A stretch of 64,000 nt of DNA, from the NCBI GenBank assembly GCA_964619125.1, contig CAZUCA010000013.1, forward strand, positions 1-64,000, given 5' to 3'. Each line of letters starts with the position of its first letter. Within the stretch, counting starts at the first letter, position 1. The notes beneath the pieces are model-generated. The model searched no databases and was not told the origin of the DNA. It saw nothing but the letters and a program-made list of their open reading frames with translations. Made by a program: the position numbers and the translations under genes. Source of the stretch: Owenweeksia sp964619125. GTDB taxonomy: Bacteria; Bacteroidota; Bacteroidia; Flavobacteriales; Schleiferiaceae. Positions 25,462 to 34,340 of the stretch are shown here, in pieces.

Positions 25462-26133
25462 ATGTCCATTGAAAACTACTCTCCCACCTCTAATCGTAAG
25501 CAACTCATACTTAAGGCCGAGGGCTGTGCTCAGGAAACTCCTGATCAGGCTTTTATTGAGGTTTCACTTGAATGCCTCTATTTTGATGTGAAAAAATCAA
25601 AAAACTGGCTCAGCAATAAACTGGCTGAAATCAGCAAACGCATGGTAAAACTTGGCGTGAATGAAGCTGATGTTCATACCGCTTCTATCCGCCTTACCAA
25701 AGATTACCGCAATACCCGCAACACTAAAATTTTTAATGGCTATGTAGCTTCCACCGCCATGACTATCCTGGTACGCGACATTTCCAATCTGGACGAGATC
25801 TATATCAATTTACTGGAGGACGAAGAACTAACGATCGACAATGTATCCTATCACCACAGCGAAGCTAAAAGGCTGGAAAACGAAGCTTACCTGCGGGCAC
25901 TTGACAATGCTAATGAACTGGCAGAGCAAACCCTCAGCCGGTTGCCGGAAAGCCAAAAGGAGATCGTTAGGATCAGCAATATGAAGCTATCTCATTCCAA
26001 ATCGGAGGATGCCGAGGAAAAAGGGTTGGCCCTTATCCCTAATTCCGGCGATAAGTCTTCCAACATGGCCGGCCCCAAGAATGGCTATTACCAGGTGAGA
26101 TCAGTAGTATACGTTGAATACGCCGTACACTGA
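25462..26133 (+). CDS. SIMPL domain (DUF541) protein
   Basis: This 223-residue protein lacks a signal peptide. The SIMPL/DUF541 fold is indicated by KAEGCAQETPDQAFIEVSLE, a helical segment LSNKLAEISKRMVKLGVNEADV, the strand-turn SIRLTKDY, a FNGYVASTAMTILVRDISNLDEI stretch, and the repeated helix LENEAYLRALDNANELAEQ. Most SIMPL proteins are periplasmic or membrane-anchored, so the missing signal sequence is unusual. Function of the family is poorly defined (signalling, stress-associated). It stands alone between a minus-strand operon and the transporter gene. Confidence 0.82.
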   Translation: MSIENYSPTSNRKQLILKAEGCAQETPDQAFIEVSLECLYFDVKKSKNWLSNKLAEISKRMVKLGVNEADVHTASIRLTKDYRNTRNTKIFNGYVASTAMTILVRDISNLDEIYINLLEDEELTIDNVSYHHSEAKRLENEAYLRALDNANELAEQTLSRLPESQKEIVRISNMKLSHSKSEDAEEKGLALIPNSGDKSSNMAGPKNGYYQVRSVVYVEYAVH

Positions 26134-26191
26134 TAGGCAAGCTGCCCAGAGAGTTCAGCACGGCCGGGAAAAATTGCTGGCACTTAAAATC

Positions 26192-26199
26192 TATCTTTG
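26192..26199 (+). promoter_or_regulatory. -7 promoter box close to the UMF1 transporter start
   Basis: TATCTTTG matches TAnnTTTG and ends 6 nt before the ATG at 26206. It overlaps a potential TTG start at 26197, which is therefore unlikely to be used. Confidence 0.6.
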
Positions 26200-26205
26200 G
26201 CCTCC

Positions 26206-27498
26206 ATGTACAGCCGTAAAACCAAGAATGCCTGGGCTTTTTATGACTGGGCCAACTCCGTATACTCACTGGTTATCAGCACCGCTGTTTTCCCGCTCTA
26301 TTTTGACAGCGTAACCAGCAGTGGCGACAATAAACTGGTGCAATTCTGGGGTATGGAAGTTGAAAACAGCGCCCTTTATAGTTTTTCGCTCACCATTGCC
26401 TTTCTACTGGTGGCTATATTGTCACCGCTGCTGTCAGGAATTGCTGATTATGTAGGGAAGAAAAAACGCTTTTTACAATTTTTCTGTTACCTGGGTGCCA
26501 CCGCGTGTTCCGCCTTGTATTTCTTTAAAGGCGACAATCTCAACTTCGGGCTCGCCATGAGTATTATTGCCAGCGTCGGCTTTTGGGGCAGCCTGGTATT
26601 TTACAACGCCTTTCTGCCTGAGGTTGCTCCCCCCAAAGAACAGGACCGATTAAGTGCCAAGGGTTTTTCGCTGGGATACCTTGGAGCTACCATTTTACTG
26701 ATCATCAACTTATTGATGATTCAATACCCGGAAAGTTTTATGCTAAGTGATGCCGGCGAAGCCTCACGGCTGAGTTTTCTGATGGTGGGCCTGTGGTGGG
26801 CCGGCTTTGCCCAGATCAGCTTCCGGCGCCTGCCCGACAATCCCTTCCACCGCAAACCCAAAGCCCGCTACATACTTTATGGTTTTCGGGAATTGCGCAA
26901 AGTGTGGAGACAACTGGGTGAACTCAAAGCGCTGCGCCGATATCTTTATAGTTTCTTCTGTTTCAGCCTGGGAGTACAAACGGTGGTATACCTGGCCAGC
27001 CTCTTTGGCAGCGTGGAATTAGGCCTGCCATCAGGAAAATTGATCCTTACCATTCTCATAATCCAGTTAGTGGGTATCGGGGGCTCATATTTTTTCAGTT
27101 ACCTGTCGCGCAAATTCGGCAACCTGCAATCACTCAAAGTGGCCATTGTAATTTGGGGAAGTGTTTGTTTTGCCGCCTATACCCTCTCTGCCAATGACCC
27201 CATGGTAGAGTATAAGTTTTACGCCGTGGCGGCGCTGGTGGGATTGGTAATGGGAGGCATTCAGGCTATTAGCCGCAGTACCTACTCCAAGCTATTACCC
27301 AAAACCCGCTCCCATGCCAGTTTTTTCAGTTTTTACGACGTCACCGAAAAGGTGGCCATCGTGTCGGGCACCCTGGTTTACGGTATTCTGATCCAGCTTA
27401 CCGGCAATATGAAAACCAGTGCTCTTGCTCTGGCAATATTCTTCGTATTGGGTTTTATTCTGATTAGCCGGGTACCCAAAACCAAATATGTGTATTAA
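26206..27498 (+). CDS. MFS transporter, UMF1 family
   Basis: This 430-residue protein has about 11-12 membrane segments. N-terminal residues KTKNAWAFYDWANSVYSLVI are the UMF1 (Atg22-like) signature. The loop GIADYVGKKKRFLQFFCYLG is the MFS inter-domain basic motif. QAISRSTYSKLLP near the C-terminus and the FSFYDVTEKVAIV segment are also typical. The family is thought to export small molecules such as amino acids; the substrate is unknown. The start is chosen from the promoter position. The gene ends 5 nt before the convergent response-regulator gene. Confidence 0.9.
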   Translation: MYSRKTKNAWAFYDWANSVYSLVISTAVFPLYFDSVTSSGDNKLVQFWGMEVENSALYSFSLTIAFLLVAILSPLLSGIADYVGKKKRFLQFFCYLGATACSALYFFKGDNLNFGLAMSIIASVGFWGSLVFYNAFLPEVAPPKEQDRLSAKGFSLGYLGATILLIINLLMIQYPESFMLSDAGEASRLSFLMVGLWWAGFAQISFRRLPDNPFHRKPKARYILYGFRELRKVWRQLGELKALRRYLYSFFCFSLGVQTVVYLASLFGSVELGLPSGKLILTILIIQLVGIGGSYFFSYLSRKFGNLQSLKVAIVIWGSVCFAAYTLSANDPMVEYKFYAVAALVGLVMGGIQAISRSTYSKLLPKTRSHASFFSFYDVTEKVAIVSGTLVYGILIQLTGNMKTSALALAIFFVLGFILISRVPKTKYVY

Positions 27499-27503
27499 GC
27501 CTG

Positions 27504-28256
27504 CTATTTACCCTCCAGCCACTTCTTAAAATCAGCGGCACGGTCGGTAGCCACCACCGCTTCCAACTCACGTGCAGGCTCAAGCTCCAATCGCAAGCGC
27601 GAACGCGACCAGGCATACATATGATCGATGGCGTCAATATTGACGATAATCTTGCGGTTGATGCGGAAAAACTGGGAGGGATTAAAGATCTCTTCCAGTT
27701 GCTCCAGGGTTTGGTCAACCGGCGTTTCCTTGCCATCGCGGGTCATCACCATCACATTACGGTCTTCGGTAAAGGCATAGGCCACTTCCTTAAGATCAAT
27801 GGTTTTATAACGATGCCCTAATTTCACCAATAACCTCTTTTGCTGATTGTCCCTCCGGTCAAGCGCTTCCGCCAATTTATCGTAGTCAATATTTACCTCC
27901 TTCCTAAATGCCTTTTTAAGGGCCTCCTCCAGTTCATTTGGCTTAATCGGTTTTAAAAGATAAGCCACTCCTTCGTGCTTAAAGGCTTCCACCGCATACT
28001 GATCGAAAGCAGTGCAGAAAATGATGGGGCAATGAATATCGTGGAAGTTTAATATCTCAAAGCTCTTGCCGTCTGCAAGCTCTATATCCATCAGGATAAC
28101 ATCAGGCTCAGGACTGGTTTTCAGGTAATTAATACTCATTTCCACACTTTCCAGCGGGTCAGGAATTTTAGCATCCGGATAAATTTCCTTTACCATCTTT
28201 TCCAGCCGGCGGGCAGCCCGGGTTTCATCTTCGATTATAAGAATGGTCATAAGCAT
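27504..28256 (-). CDS. LytTR response regulator
   Basis: This response regulator of about 250 residues has a receiver domain (1-120), with acidic pocket ED near residues 9-10 and phospho-acceptor Asp at residue 57 in VILMDIEL, plus Thr and Lys of the switch in FCTAFDQ and YLLKPI. The LytTR DNA-binding domain (about 145-250) has FFRINRKIIVNIDAID. Two near-adjacent starts, ATG at 28256 and ATG at 28250, are possible. The gene lies 4 nt downstream of the sensor kinase gene in the same operon. It probably acts as the transcription regulator of the kinase, with targets unknown. Confidence 0.92.
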   Translation of the reverse strand: MLMTILIIEDETRAARRLEKMVKEIYPDAKIPDPLESVEMSINYLKTSPEPDVILMDIELADGKSFEILNFHDIHCPIIFCTAFDQYAVEAFKHEGVAYLLKPIKPNELEEALKKAFRKEVNIDYDKLAEALDRRDNQQKRLLVKLGHRYKTIDLKEVAYAFTEDRNVMVMTRDGKETPVDQTLEQLEEIFNPSQFFRINRKIIVNIDAIDHMYAWSRSRLRLELEPARELEAVVATDRAADFKKWLEGK

Positions 28257-28260
28257 AGGT

Positions 28261-31068
28261 TTAAGTTAATAATGGCAGGTATACCGCATATTGATCCTGA
28301 TCCCGTGCAATCTTCACGGGTTTCTTTTCGTAAAAGGAGTATTTTTTTCTGATACTTTCCAAACCGTATCCAGTCGATTTATCAGGGTTTTGTCTTTCCT
28401 GTAGCGCATTCCAAACCACCAGGTAACCGTCCTCCACAAATATCCTGGCTTCCAATGGCTTATGACGTGATATCACGTTGTGCTTAAAGGCATTTTCAAG
28501 CAGCAATTGCAGCGTTAATGGCGGTATTTTGGTGTTCAGTTCATCCTTTGACAAGCAGATATCGACCCGCACATTCTCACCAAAGCGTTTTTTCTGTAAA
28601 CTGAGATAGGTTTGAATAATACTAAGCTCATCCTTTAGGTGGTATAAGTCCACTTCGCGGTATTGCAAAATATTGCGGAAAAAGTCGCTAAGGTCGGTGA
28701 GGTAGTCGCGCGCCTCTTCGCGGTCGTCCTCTATCAAGGCCATCAAGGTGTTAAAACTGTTAAAGAGAAAGTGGGGGTTTACCTGGCTCTTGATGGCTTC
28801 GTACTGGGCCCGGATCCGATCCTGCTCCTGTTGTTCACGATACTTTACCTGCTTAAAGCGGTTGCGGATGTAAAGGGCTGCCCATGCAGCCAAAACCAAT
28901 ATCGCCCCCGCGATAACGTACCAACGCTGATACCAGGGCGTGGCAATACTGAAATGGTACTGCTTCATCTGTTCAGCGGGGAAGTAGCCATTTACCCCTG
29001 CCACCACTTTAAAGGTATAATCGCCAGGCGGTAAGCGGGGGTAGGTGGTTTGGGTATTCTGGCTGGTGGTCCACTCCAGGTCATAACCCTCGAGCTTAAT
29101 GCGGTAGCGCACCGCCTGCGGGTCGGTAAACCACCGGCCAACATAATTAAAAGTCAGATGATTGTCATGCGATTGGAAGCGGCTTTTATGGGTAGGTTTA
29201 AAGAAGAGCTCCGGGCCGTCAAAAAATGTGCTGGGTTTAGAAAGTTCCGGTAAGAGGTCCAGGTTGAGGAAATTTATACCGGTAGCGGTGCCGATAAAAA
29301 GCCCTGCTTGCGGGTCGAGATGCTGGGCGTGCAATTCAGGCTGCAGGTTTTCAAGGCCGTAGGCTTTGCCATAGTTTATCCAGGCTTCGCGGGCAGGACT
29401 CCAGCGCAGGATACCGGCCTCATAAAATACCAGGATGTCGCCATTAGGAGCTGCCTCTATGCCTGAAAACTTTTCTGTTTCATGCTGCCAGGCAGGAATA
29501 CTGTCGACCTGGCCTGCTGCCGACCACGAAAGGAGACGTCCGTTCGGAGTGATCCACCACAAACTGCCCTTTTTGTCCACACAAAGATCCAGTACTACAC
29601 CACTTGACTGACCTTCAAGCAAAGGAACAAAATGATCACCGCGCTTTCGCAAAACCCCATCCCCATCAGTGCCTAAATACACCTCGCCCAGATCGCTGAC
29701 GGCTACCGCGTAAATATATTGCAGGCCTACCCCACCTTCACCGCCGAAGTTTACAGGATGCTTTAGCTGCTGGTCATCTATAGGGTAAAAACTGGCCCCT
29801 CCCAGGGTTCCCAGCCACACTCCTTCAGCATTGCCATTGATGGACAAAACGTTATTGTTCACCAGCCCCTTGGCCTCATTGAGAACTTTGAGTTTATTAG
29901 TTTTTTGATCATAAACCTTAACGCCGGCATTAAAGGTTCCGGCCCATAGTCTTTGCCGCGCGTCCAGGTATAGGGACAACACCGGCTCATCGCCCTGCCA
30001 GAGCAGATCTTCCTGATGGGTGAGCAAATCTACATGGAAAAGATTGCCTTCACTGGCATACCAAAGTGAGTGTCCTTGCTGACAAATGGCACTAACACGT
30101 TCTCCCCCCTGATATAATTTCCGCCACTGATCGAGCATCTGAAGCCCACGGCTACCGACAATCCACAAATGACCCTCATTGTCTTTGACGATATCCTGAA
30201 TTCGGGCCTTTCGCCCTTCAAAGAGGTTGAGCAATTGCCAACCCTTGTTGTTCTGAGCGTGGTATAGGTTACCACTCTCAGAAAGCCACCAGCTCAGGTT
30301 GCCTGCTTTGACCAGTTTGTATGCATCAAGCACTGCCGGTGCCTGGAACCGCTCTATACTGCCATCCTTGCGCATCAGATCAATAGTGGACTCATAGTAG
30401 GCGATCCACAAGCCATCCTTATCCACCTCAATACTCTTTACAATCTGGTCGGCCAGGCCCTGATCCTGGTTCAAAATGCGCAGCTTTTTCCGGCGGTTTT
30501 CAAAAGATGCCTGCACCAGCCCCTGGTCAGTGGCCAGCATGATATGATTGCCCCAGCGCTCCATGTCATACACTTCCAGGGAGGGCAAACCATCGTCATG
30601 ATTAAAATTGTGCCAGCGACCGTTGCTGTCTTTCACATAAACGCCTTCACCATAAGTGGCCATCCAAAGTTGCCCGTAAGAATCTTCTGTCCATTTTACA
30701 ATTGGCACGGAGGGGTTTCCTTCCGGTGGACAATAACTAAACAGGCCCGCTCTTTTAACCTCTGAAATGGTACCACTCTCCCATCCCACCCAGAGCTTGT
30801 GGTGGCGATCGTGATATAGAACGCTGATCTTGTCGTCGGGGATATAATTACTGTCGGCTGGAATTTGCTTGAAATTTATCCCGTCATAGCGAAACAAATC
30901 TTTCCCGGCACTAAGCCATATAAAGCCATCGCGATCAATATAGACCCCGCTTAGCTCGGATGTTTTCACCTCCGCGGGAAGGGTTATCTGATGATGACTG
31001 AATTGCTGGCCGCAGAGGTATAGACTGCAACACATCAACACGTGAAACAGGAAAACACTGGCTTTCAA
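28261..31068 (-). CDS. Sensor histidine kinase, seven-bladed propeller plus LytS-type kinase
   Basis: This 935-residue inner-membrane sensor has a cleavable signal (residues 1-20), a large periplasmic two-component-regulator propeller (Reg_prop repeats, about 25-610, e.g. GVYIDRDGFIWLSA, SYGQLWMATYGEGVYV, DARQRLWAGTFNAGVKV) and a Y_Y_Y domain (about 615-700). A transmembrane helix (about 715-734) follows, then a His_kinase domain with phospho-acceptor His766 in NPHFLFNSFN, and a HATPase with LLENAFKHN and TGYGLESIRKKY. The output is presumably the LytTR regulator downstream. Its start overlaps the YceI gene by 4 nt. This architecture typically senses oligosaccharides or envelope ligands in Bacteroidota. 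Confidence 0.92.
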   Translation of the reverse strand: MKASVFLFHVLMCCSLYLCGQQFSHHQITLPAEVKTSELSGVYIDRDGFIWLSAGKDLFRYDGINFKQIPADSNYIPDDKISVLYHDRHHKLWVGWESGTISEVKRAGLFSYCPPEGNPSVPIVKWTEDSYGQLWMATYGEGVYVKDSNGRWHNFNHDDGLPSLEVYDMERWGNHIMLATDQGLVQASFENRRKKLRILNQDQGLADQIVKSIEVDKDGLWIAYYESTIDLMRKDGSIERFQAPAVLDAYKLVKAGNLSWWLSESGNLYHAQNNKGWQLLNLFEGRKARIQDIVKDNEGHLWIVGSRGLQMLDQWRKLYQGGERVSAICQQGHSLWYASEGNLFHVDLLTHQEDLLWQGDEPVLSLYLDARQRLWAGTFNAGVKVYDQKTNKLKVLNEAKGLVNNNVLSINGNAEGVWLGTLGGASFYPIDDQQLKHPVNFGGEGGVGLQYIYAVAVSDLGEVYLGTDGDGVLRKRGDHFVPLLEGQSSGVVLDLCVDKKGSLWWITPNGRLLSWSAAGQVDSIPAWQHETEKFSGIEAAPNGDILVFYEAGILRWSPAREAWINYGKAYGLENLQPELHAQHLDPQAGLFIGTATGINFLNLDLLPELSKPSTFFDGPELFFKPTHKSRFQSHDNHLTFNYVGRWFTDPQAVRYRIKLEGYDLEWTTSQNTQTTYPRLPPGDYTFKVVAGVNGYFPAEQMKQYHFSIATPWYQRWYVIAGAILVLAAWAALYIRNRFKQVKYREQQEQDRIRAQYEAIKSQVNPHFLFNSFNTLMALIEDDREEARDYLTDLSDFFRNILQYREVDLYHLKDELSIIQTYLSLQKKRFGENVRVDICLSKDELNTKIPPLTLQLLLENAFKHNVISRHKPLEARIFVEDGYLVVWNALQERQNPDKSTGYGLESIRKKYSFYEKKPVKIARDQDQYAVYLPLLT

Positions 31069-31619
31069 ATCGGGCTAAGCTTAATATTAACTTTCACATA
31101 AATTTCCTCCGCAATCTTTTGATGGACCACCTGCGGTACGGTAATATGATGATCAATCAGCGGGACCATAAACTCACTGACAATGGTCATCTCAGCCTCT
31201 GCAAGGCTTAGCTGACACTTCAAAATGCGTTCCACCGCATGACCGTGGATGTTGAGCATTCCCTTGGCTCTTATTTCATGATTACCCTGCCCGAGTTCCT
31301 GTATGGACTCAATAAATTTCCCGGAAAAAGTGGCACGGGGGTATAGGGCACTTTCCATGTAATTTTCGTGAAAATGCTCCTGTTGCAAAGGATTGTTAAA
31401 CCCTCTGAATGATGAGGTGGGTATTGAAAAGGCGAAGGTATTTTTCTCCTGATCCACAAAGCCTCTGAGCTCATAACTGGTGGCACTGATAAATTCCAGC
31501 GGGGCGTCGCTCTCAAAATGCGCACTCCCTCCTTCGCCACGCCAGAGGGCAGGCTGAGTGGAACTGACGGGTACGGCTACAGCCAAAGCGGACAGCCAGA
31601 TGAGTAGTAAAGTTTTCAT
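31065..31619 (-). CDS. YceI family lipid/isoprenoid-binding protein (copy 1)
   Basis: This 184-residue secreted protein has a signal peptide (1-20, ...VAVPVSSTQ) and a YceI beta-barrel. A conserved helix/turn motif QEHFHENYMES (residues about 79-89) is followed by ATFSGKF and GMLNIHGHAVERILKC. YceI proteins bind polyisoprenoid lipids or quinones in the periplasm. The gene overlaps the kinase gene by 4 nt and is the first gene of the operon YceI-kinase-regulator. The motif QEHF.ENYMES recurs in the YceI protein at 33795-34340, showing the two are paralogues. Confidence 0.88.
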   Translation of the reverse strand: MKTLLLIWLSALAVAVPVSSTQPALWRGEGGSAHFESDAPLEFISATSYELRGFVDQEKNTFAFSIPTSSFRGFNNPLQQEHFHENYMESALYPRATFSGKFIESIQELGQGNHEIRAKGMLNIHGHAVERILKCQLSLAEAEMTIVSEFMVPLIDHHITVPQVVHQKIAEEIYVKVNIKLSPI

Positions 31620-31982
31620 TTATAATCCTTAAGGTGTGGTAATTTAAAAAAAGCTTTTACAACTACCCCTGCCAATTAATTAACTTCCAACTCATGGATA
31701 TCAAGGGTTAAAGCGTAAACTTTAAGCTGAACCGGAGTGAACAGCTCAACAGCAACAATACCAAAGCAACTAAAAACAGCCCGCATTAAGCGTGACAATC
31801 AATTGGTTGAATGCGGAAGCTGGTGATGATTATCGTTTTTTCAGCACCTGAAGAAGTTGGCAAAAATCACTTGCTTATTTAGGAGCGCTCACCGTGGCTC
31901 CTAACTTCCAGGTACTGGTCACCGCTTACCACGACCGCCTCATCAGGAGTTTAGGGCAGGCTGAGCAAGGATACCAGCTGGC
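31620..31982. other. Intergenic region with a cruciform, no gene seen
   Basis: No open frame with coding character is present. It contains an 8-bp perfect inverted repeat TTAGGAGC/GCTCCTAA (31879-31886 and 31897-31904, 10-nt loop) flanked by partly complementary outer arms (CCTGAAGAAGTT and AACTTCCAGG). It could be a terminator for the OB-fold gene ending at 31983 on the minus strand, though the T tract is weak. Confidence 0.5.
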
Positions 31983-32375
31983 TTATTCTTCTGAAACCAG
32001 GATGCAGTTATCAAGCCGTACCTCCTTAAAGAGCTCATCAAAACCTACCACCCGGCCCTTCAGGCTAATATTGTCACCTTCGGCAACAGCTTCAGCAGAG
32101 TGAGCCTGGGAAAGATTGGCATAAACACCTTCTGCCAGTTTTATATAATCCTTACCCACTTCAGACACTGTTCCCGACACCTGTAAAACTTCGTCGAGGT
32201 ATTCGGCATTAGCCAATTGCTGGTCAGAGGAATATTGATCTACCAGGCTGCCGGCAGTTAGCTGCAGGGAGGCCTCTTCACCTACGATATCGCGATGCGG
32301 CTTGTGGAATACATAGAGATAGCCGGCAATTGCGAGCCCACAGATGACCAATAAGATTAGCGCTAATTTTTTCAT
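31983..32375 (-). CDS. OB-fold protein, tRNA_anti-like
   Basis: This 130-residue protein has an N-terminal membrane anchor or signal (residues 2-22, LALILLVICGLAIAGYLYVF) followed by a helix containing SLVDQYSSDQQLANAEYLDEVLQVSG. An OB-fold-like beta domain ending DELFKEVRLDNCILVSEE follows. This matches the tRNA_anti-like OB family common in Bacteroidota, of unknown function. The ATG at 32375 is preferred; a start 18 bases upstream adds polar residues before the hydrophobic stretch. It lies between the two YceI-containing operons. Confidence 0.72.
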   Translation of the reverse strand: MKKLALILLVICGLAIAGYLYVFHKPHRDIVGEEASLQLTAGSLVDQYSSDQQLANAEYLDEVLQVSGTVSEVGKDYIKLAEGVYANLSQAHSAEAVAEGDNISLKGRVVGFDELFKEVRLDNCILVSEE

Positions 32376-32646
32376 AGGGTTACAAATTTTCACTCAAGGT
32401 ATTGCAAAATTGCGGCAGGTAAAAAGTGAGAATTCTGAAGGCGTATACTCAAGCTCCGAATCAGGCAATTGAACCTTTAAATCAGGTAGTTACGAATCAT
32501 GCCTGAAAAATAAATCGACCTCAAGGCAAATATTTGAGAGTTCAAACATCAAATTAACGGATTCGCACACACCCGCAGCAACGATCCGTGCACAAAAAGT
32601 TAGCTTTGAGTGTAAATAGTGAAATTCCCTCTGGGACTATTTGATT

Positions 32647-33384
32647 ATGAAAGCACTAATTTCAATCCTTATATCAATGCTAACCCTGGTCATGCTCACG
32701 GGCTGTGAGCATGACTCTTTTCCGCCTCCACCTCAGCAGGACATTGATACCACAGGCATCAACCCGGTTGATTCTACCAAAAACCCCCCGGACACTTCCA
32801 CCTATATCCCCTGTGACCCGGATTCTATTTACTTTGAGCGGGAAATTCTTCCTATCTTATCCAGCAACTGTGCTTATAGTGGTTGTCACGATGCCAGCAC
32901 CGCCGAGGATAACGTAATTCTGGATAGCTACAATAATACCATCGCCACAGCGGGTGTAAGGCCGGGAATGCCGGACAAAAGTGACTTATATGAGGTGCTG
33001 ATTGAATCGGACCCAGATGACCGGATGCCCTTAAATAAACCACCGCTGGATAACAGTTCCATTCAACTTATCTACCAGTGGATTCTCCAAGGCGCTAAAA
33101 ACCTTCACTGTGATGACTGTGATACTTCTGATGTTTCCTTTAAGAATCATATTCAACCCATGGTGGATCTCTATTGTGTTAGCTGCCACGGCGTTAACAA
33201 CCCCATCGGCAATGTAAGCCTAACCAACCACGGCCAGGTGATGATTGCTCTGAGGGATGGCGAAATGTGGCCTCGGATAAACCATGAACCCAATTATAAC
33301 CCTATGCCCCCAAGCGGTATTAAATTGGATAGTTGTAAAATTGCCAAGATTAAGGCCTGGATGAATTCAGACTATCCAAACTAA
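32647..33384 (+). CDS. Lipoprotein with two cytochrome c-like haem motifs
   Basis: This 245-residue lipoprotein has a signal with lipobox LTGC (Cys20), then a Pro/Thr/Asp-rich linker (21-58). The first haem-like domain has the unusual CX4CH motif C75AYSGCH81 and a probable axial Met at 127. The second has the canonical C177VSCH181 and a candidate Met220 in NPMPPSG. The pattern of MPP followed by a helical WI...G segment is that of the cytochrome c domain family PF07635 and relatives. Haem attachment is inferred, not shown. The ATG at 32647 is chosen over a TTG six bases upstream. It is 10 nt before the second lipoprotein gene. Confidence 0.85.
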   Translation: MKALISILISMLTLVMLTGCEHDSFPPPPQQDIDTTGINPVDSTKNPPDTSTYIPCDPDSIYFEREILPILSSNCAYSGCHDASTAEDNVILDSYNNTIATAGVRPGMPDKSDLYEVLIESDPDDRMPLNKPPLDNSSIQLIYQWILQGAKNLHCDDCDTSDVSFKNHIQPMVDLYCVSCHGVNNPIGNVSLTNHGQVMIALRDGEMWPRINHEPNYNPMPPSGIKLDSCKIAKIKAWMNSDYPN

Positions 33385-33394
33385 TAAGAGAGCC

Positions 33395-33760
33395 ATGCGA
33401 ATATTGGTGGTGGGATTGGTCATTATAATGGCCAGTTCCTGCTATAATGACAACAAAGAGGATCTTTATAAAAACTACCAACAGGCAGACAGTTGTGACC
33501 TGGCTAATGTTAGTTACAATAACCTTACTAACGCTATTCTGACCAACAACTGTGCCCTGTCTGGCTGCCATAACTCTAGCACGAGGCAATCACAGCTAGA
33601 CCTGAGTTCGTATGCCGATGCTGCTAAAATTGCCAATGATGGCCGCCTGGTGGGCCATATAACCGGTGCGCTAACACCTAAGATGCCGCCCGCCGGCACC
33701 TTATCCTCATGCGAAATAAAACAGTTAACCCAATGGGCCGATGAAGGAGCGCCTCAATAA
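33395..33760 (+). CDS. Small lipoprotein with one cytochrome c-like haem motif
   Basis: This 121-residue lipoprotein has a signal ending in lipobox ASSC (Cys16). A single domain carries the CX4CH motif C53ALSGCH59 and a candidate axial Met97 in TPKMPPAG, followed by LSSCEIKQLTQWADEGA, as in the larger lipoprotein upstream. It is probably a domain-level paralogue. The gene ends 34 nt before the YceI copy 2 start. Confidence 0.82.
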   Translation: MRILVVGLVIIMASSCYNDNKEDLYKNYQQADSCDLANVSYNNLTNAILTNNCALSGCHNSSTRQSQLDLSSYADAAKIANDGRLVGHITGALTPKMPPAGTLSSCEIKQLTQWADEGAPQ

Positions 33761-33794
33761 TAAAACCCTTAAGATTACTAAAAACCCTTACTCC

Positions 33795-34340
33795 ATGAAA
33801 AAGCTAATAATTGCCCTAATTCTGCTGGTAGCGGTACTCCCGCTGCAGGCTCAAAAACTCATTACCCGCAACGGTACGGTAAAATTCTTTTCCGCCGCAC
33901 CCATTGAGAACATCAACGCCGTTAACAAACAGGTTTCCAGTGTTATAGACCTGGAATCAGGGGAGTTCGCCTTCCTGGTTCCCATAAAAGCCTTTGTGTT
34001 TGAAAAGGCCCTGATGCAAGAGCACTTCAATGAAAATTATATGGAAAGCGGTCAGTTTCCCAGCGGTAGCTTTAAAGGCAATATCAGTGATTTCGATGTT
34101 TCCCTTCTTGAGGCCGATGGTGAGTATCCCCTTACTTTCAGCGGGGTAATGACCATTCATGGCACCGACAAAGAATTGACCGAAAAAGCTACTCTTAAAG
34201 TTAAAAATGGCAAAATCAGCCTCCATACCGAATTTGATCTTCGCCCCGAAGATTTCGGTATCAAGATTCCAAGCAGTAAACGGGATAACATCTCCGAAGT
34301 GATCGCCGTAAGCGCTGAGATCGATTATGAGAAAAAGTAG
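33795..34340 (+). CDS. YceI family lipid/isoprenoid-binding protein (copy 2)
   Basis: This 181-residue secreted protein has a signal peptide (1-20, ...VLPLQAQ). The YceI barrel includes FSAAPIENINAVNKQVSSVI, the conserved QEHFNENYMES motif, and a GSFKGNISD / GVMTIHGTDKEL pair of strands. It is a paralogue of the YceI protein at 31065-31619. The ATG at 33795 directly precedes the signal peptide; an upstream GTG would add 18 polar residues. It overlaps the DUF5777 gene by 14 nt. Confidence 0.88.
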   Translation: MKKLIIALILLVAVLPLQAQKLITRNGTVKFFSAAPIENINAVNKQVSSVIDLESGEFAFLVPIKAFVFEKALMQEHFNENYMESGQFPSGSFKGNISDFDVSLLEADGEYPLTFSGVMTIHGTDKELTEKATLKVKNGKISLHTEFDLRPEDFGIKIPSSKRDNISEVIAVSAEIDYEKK

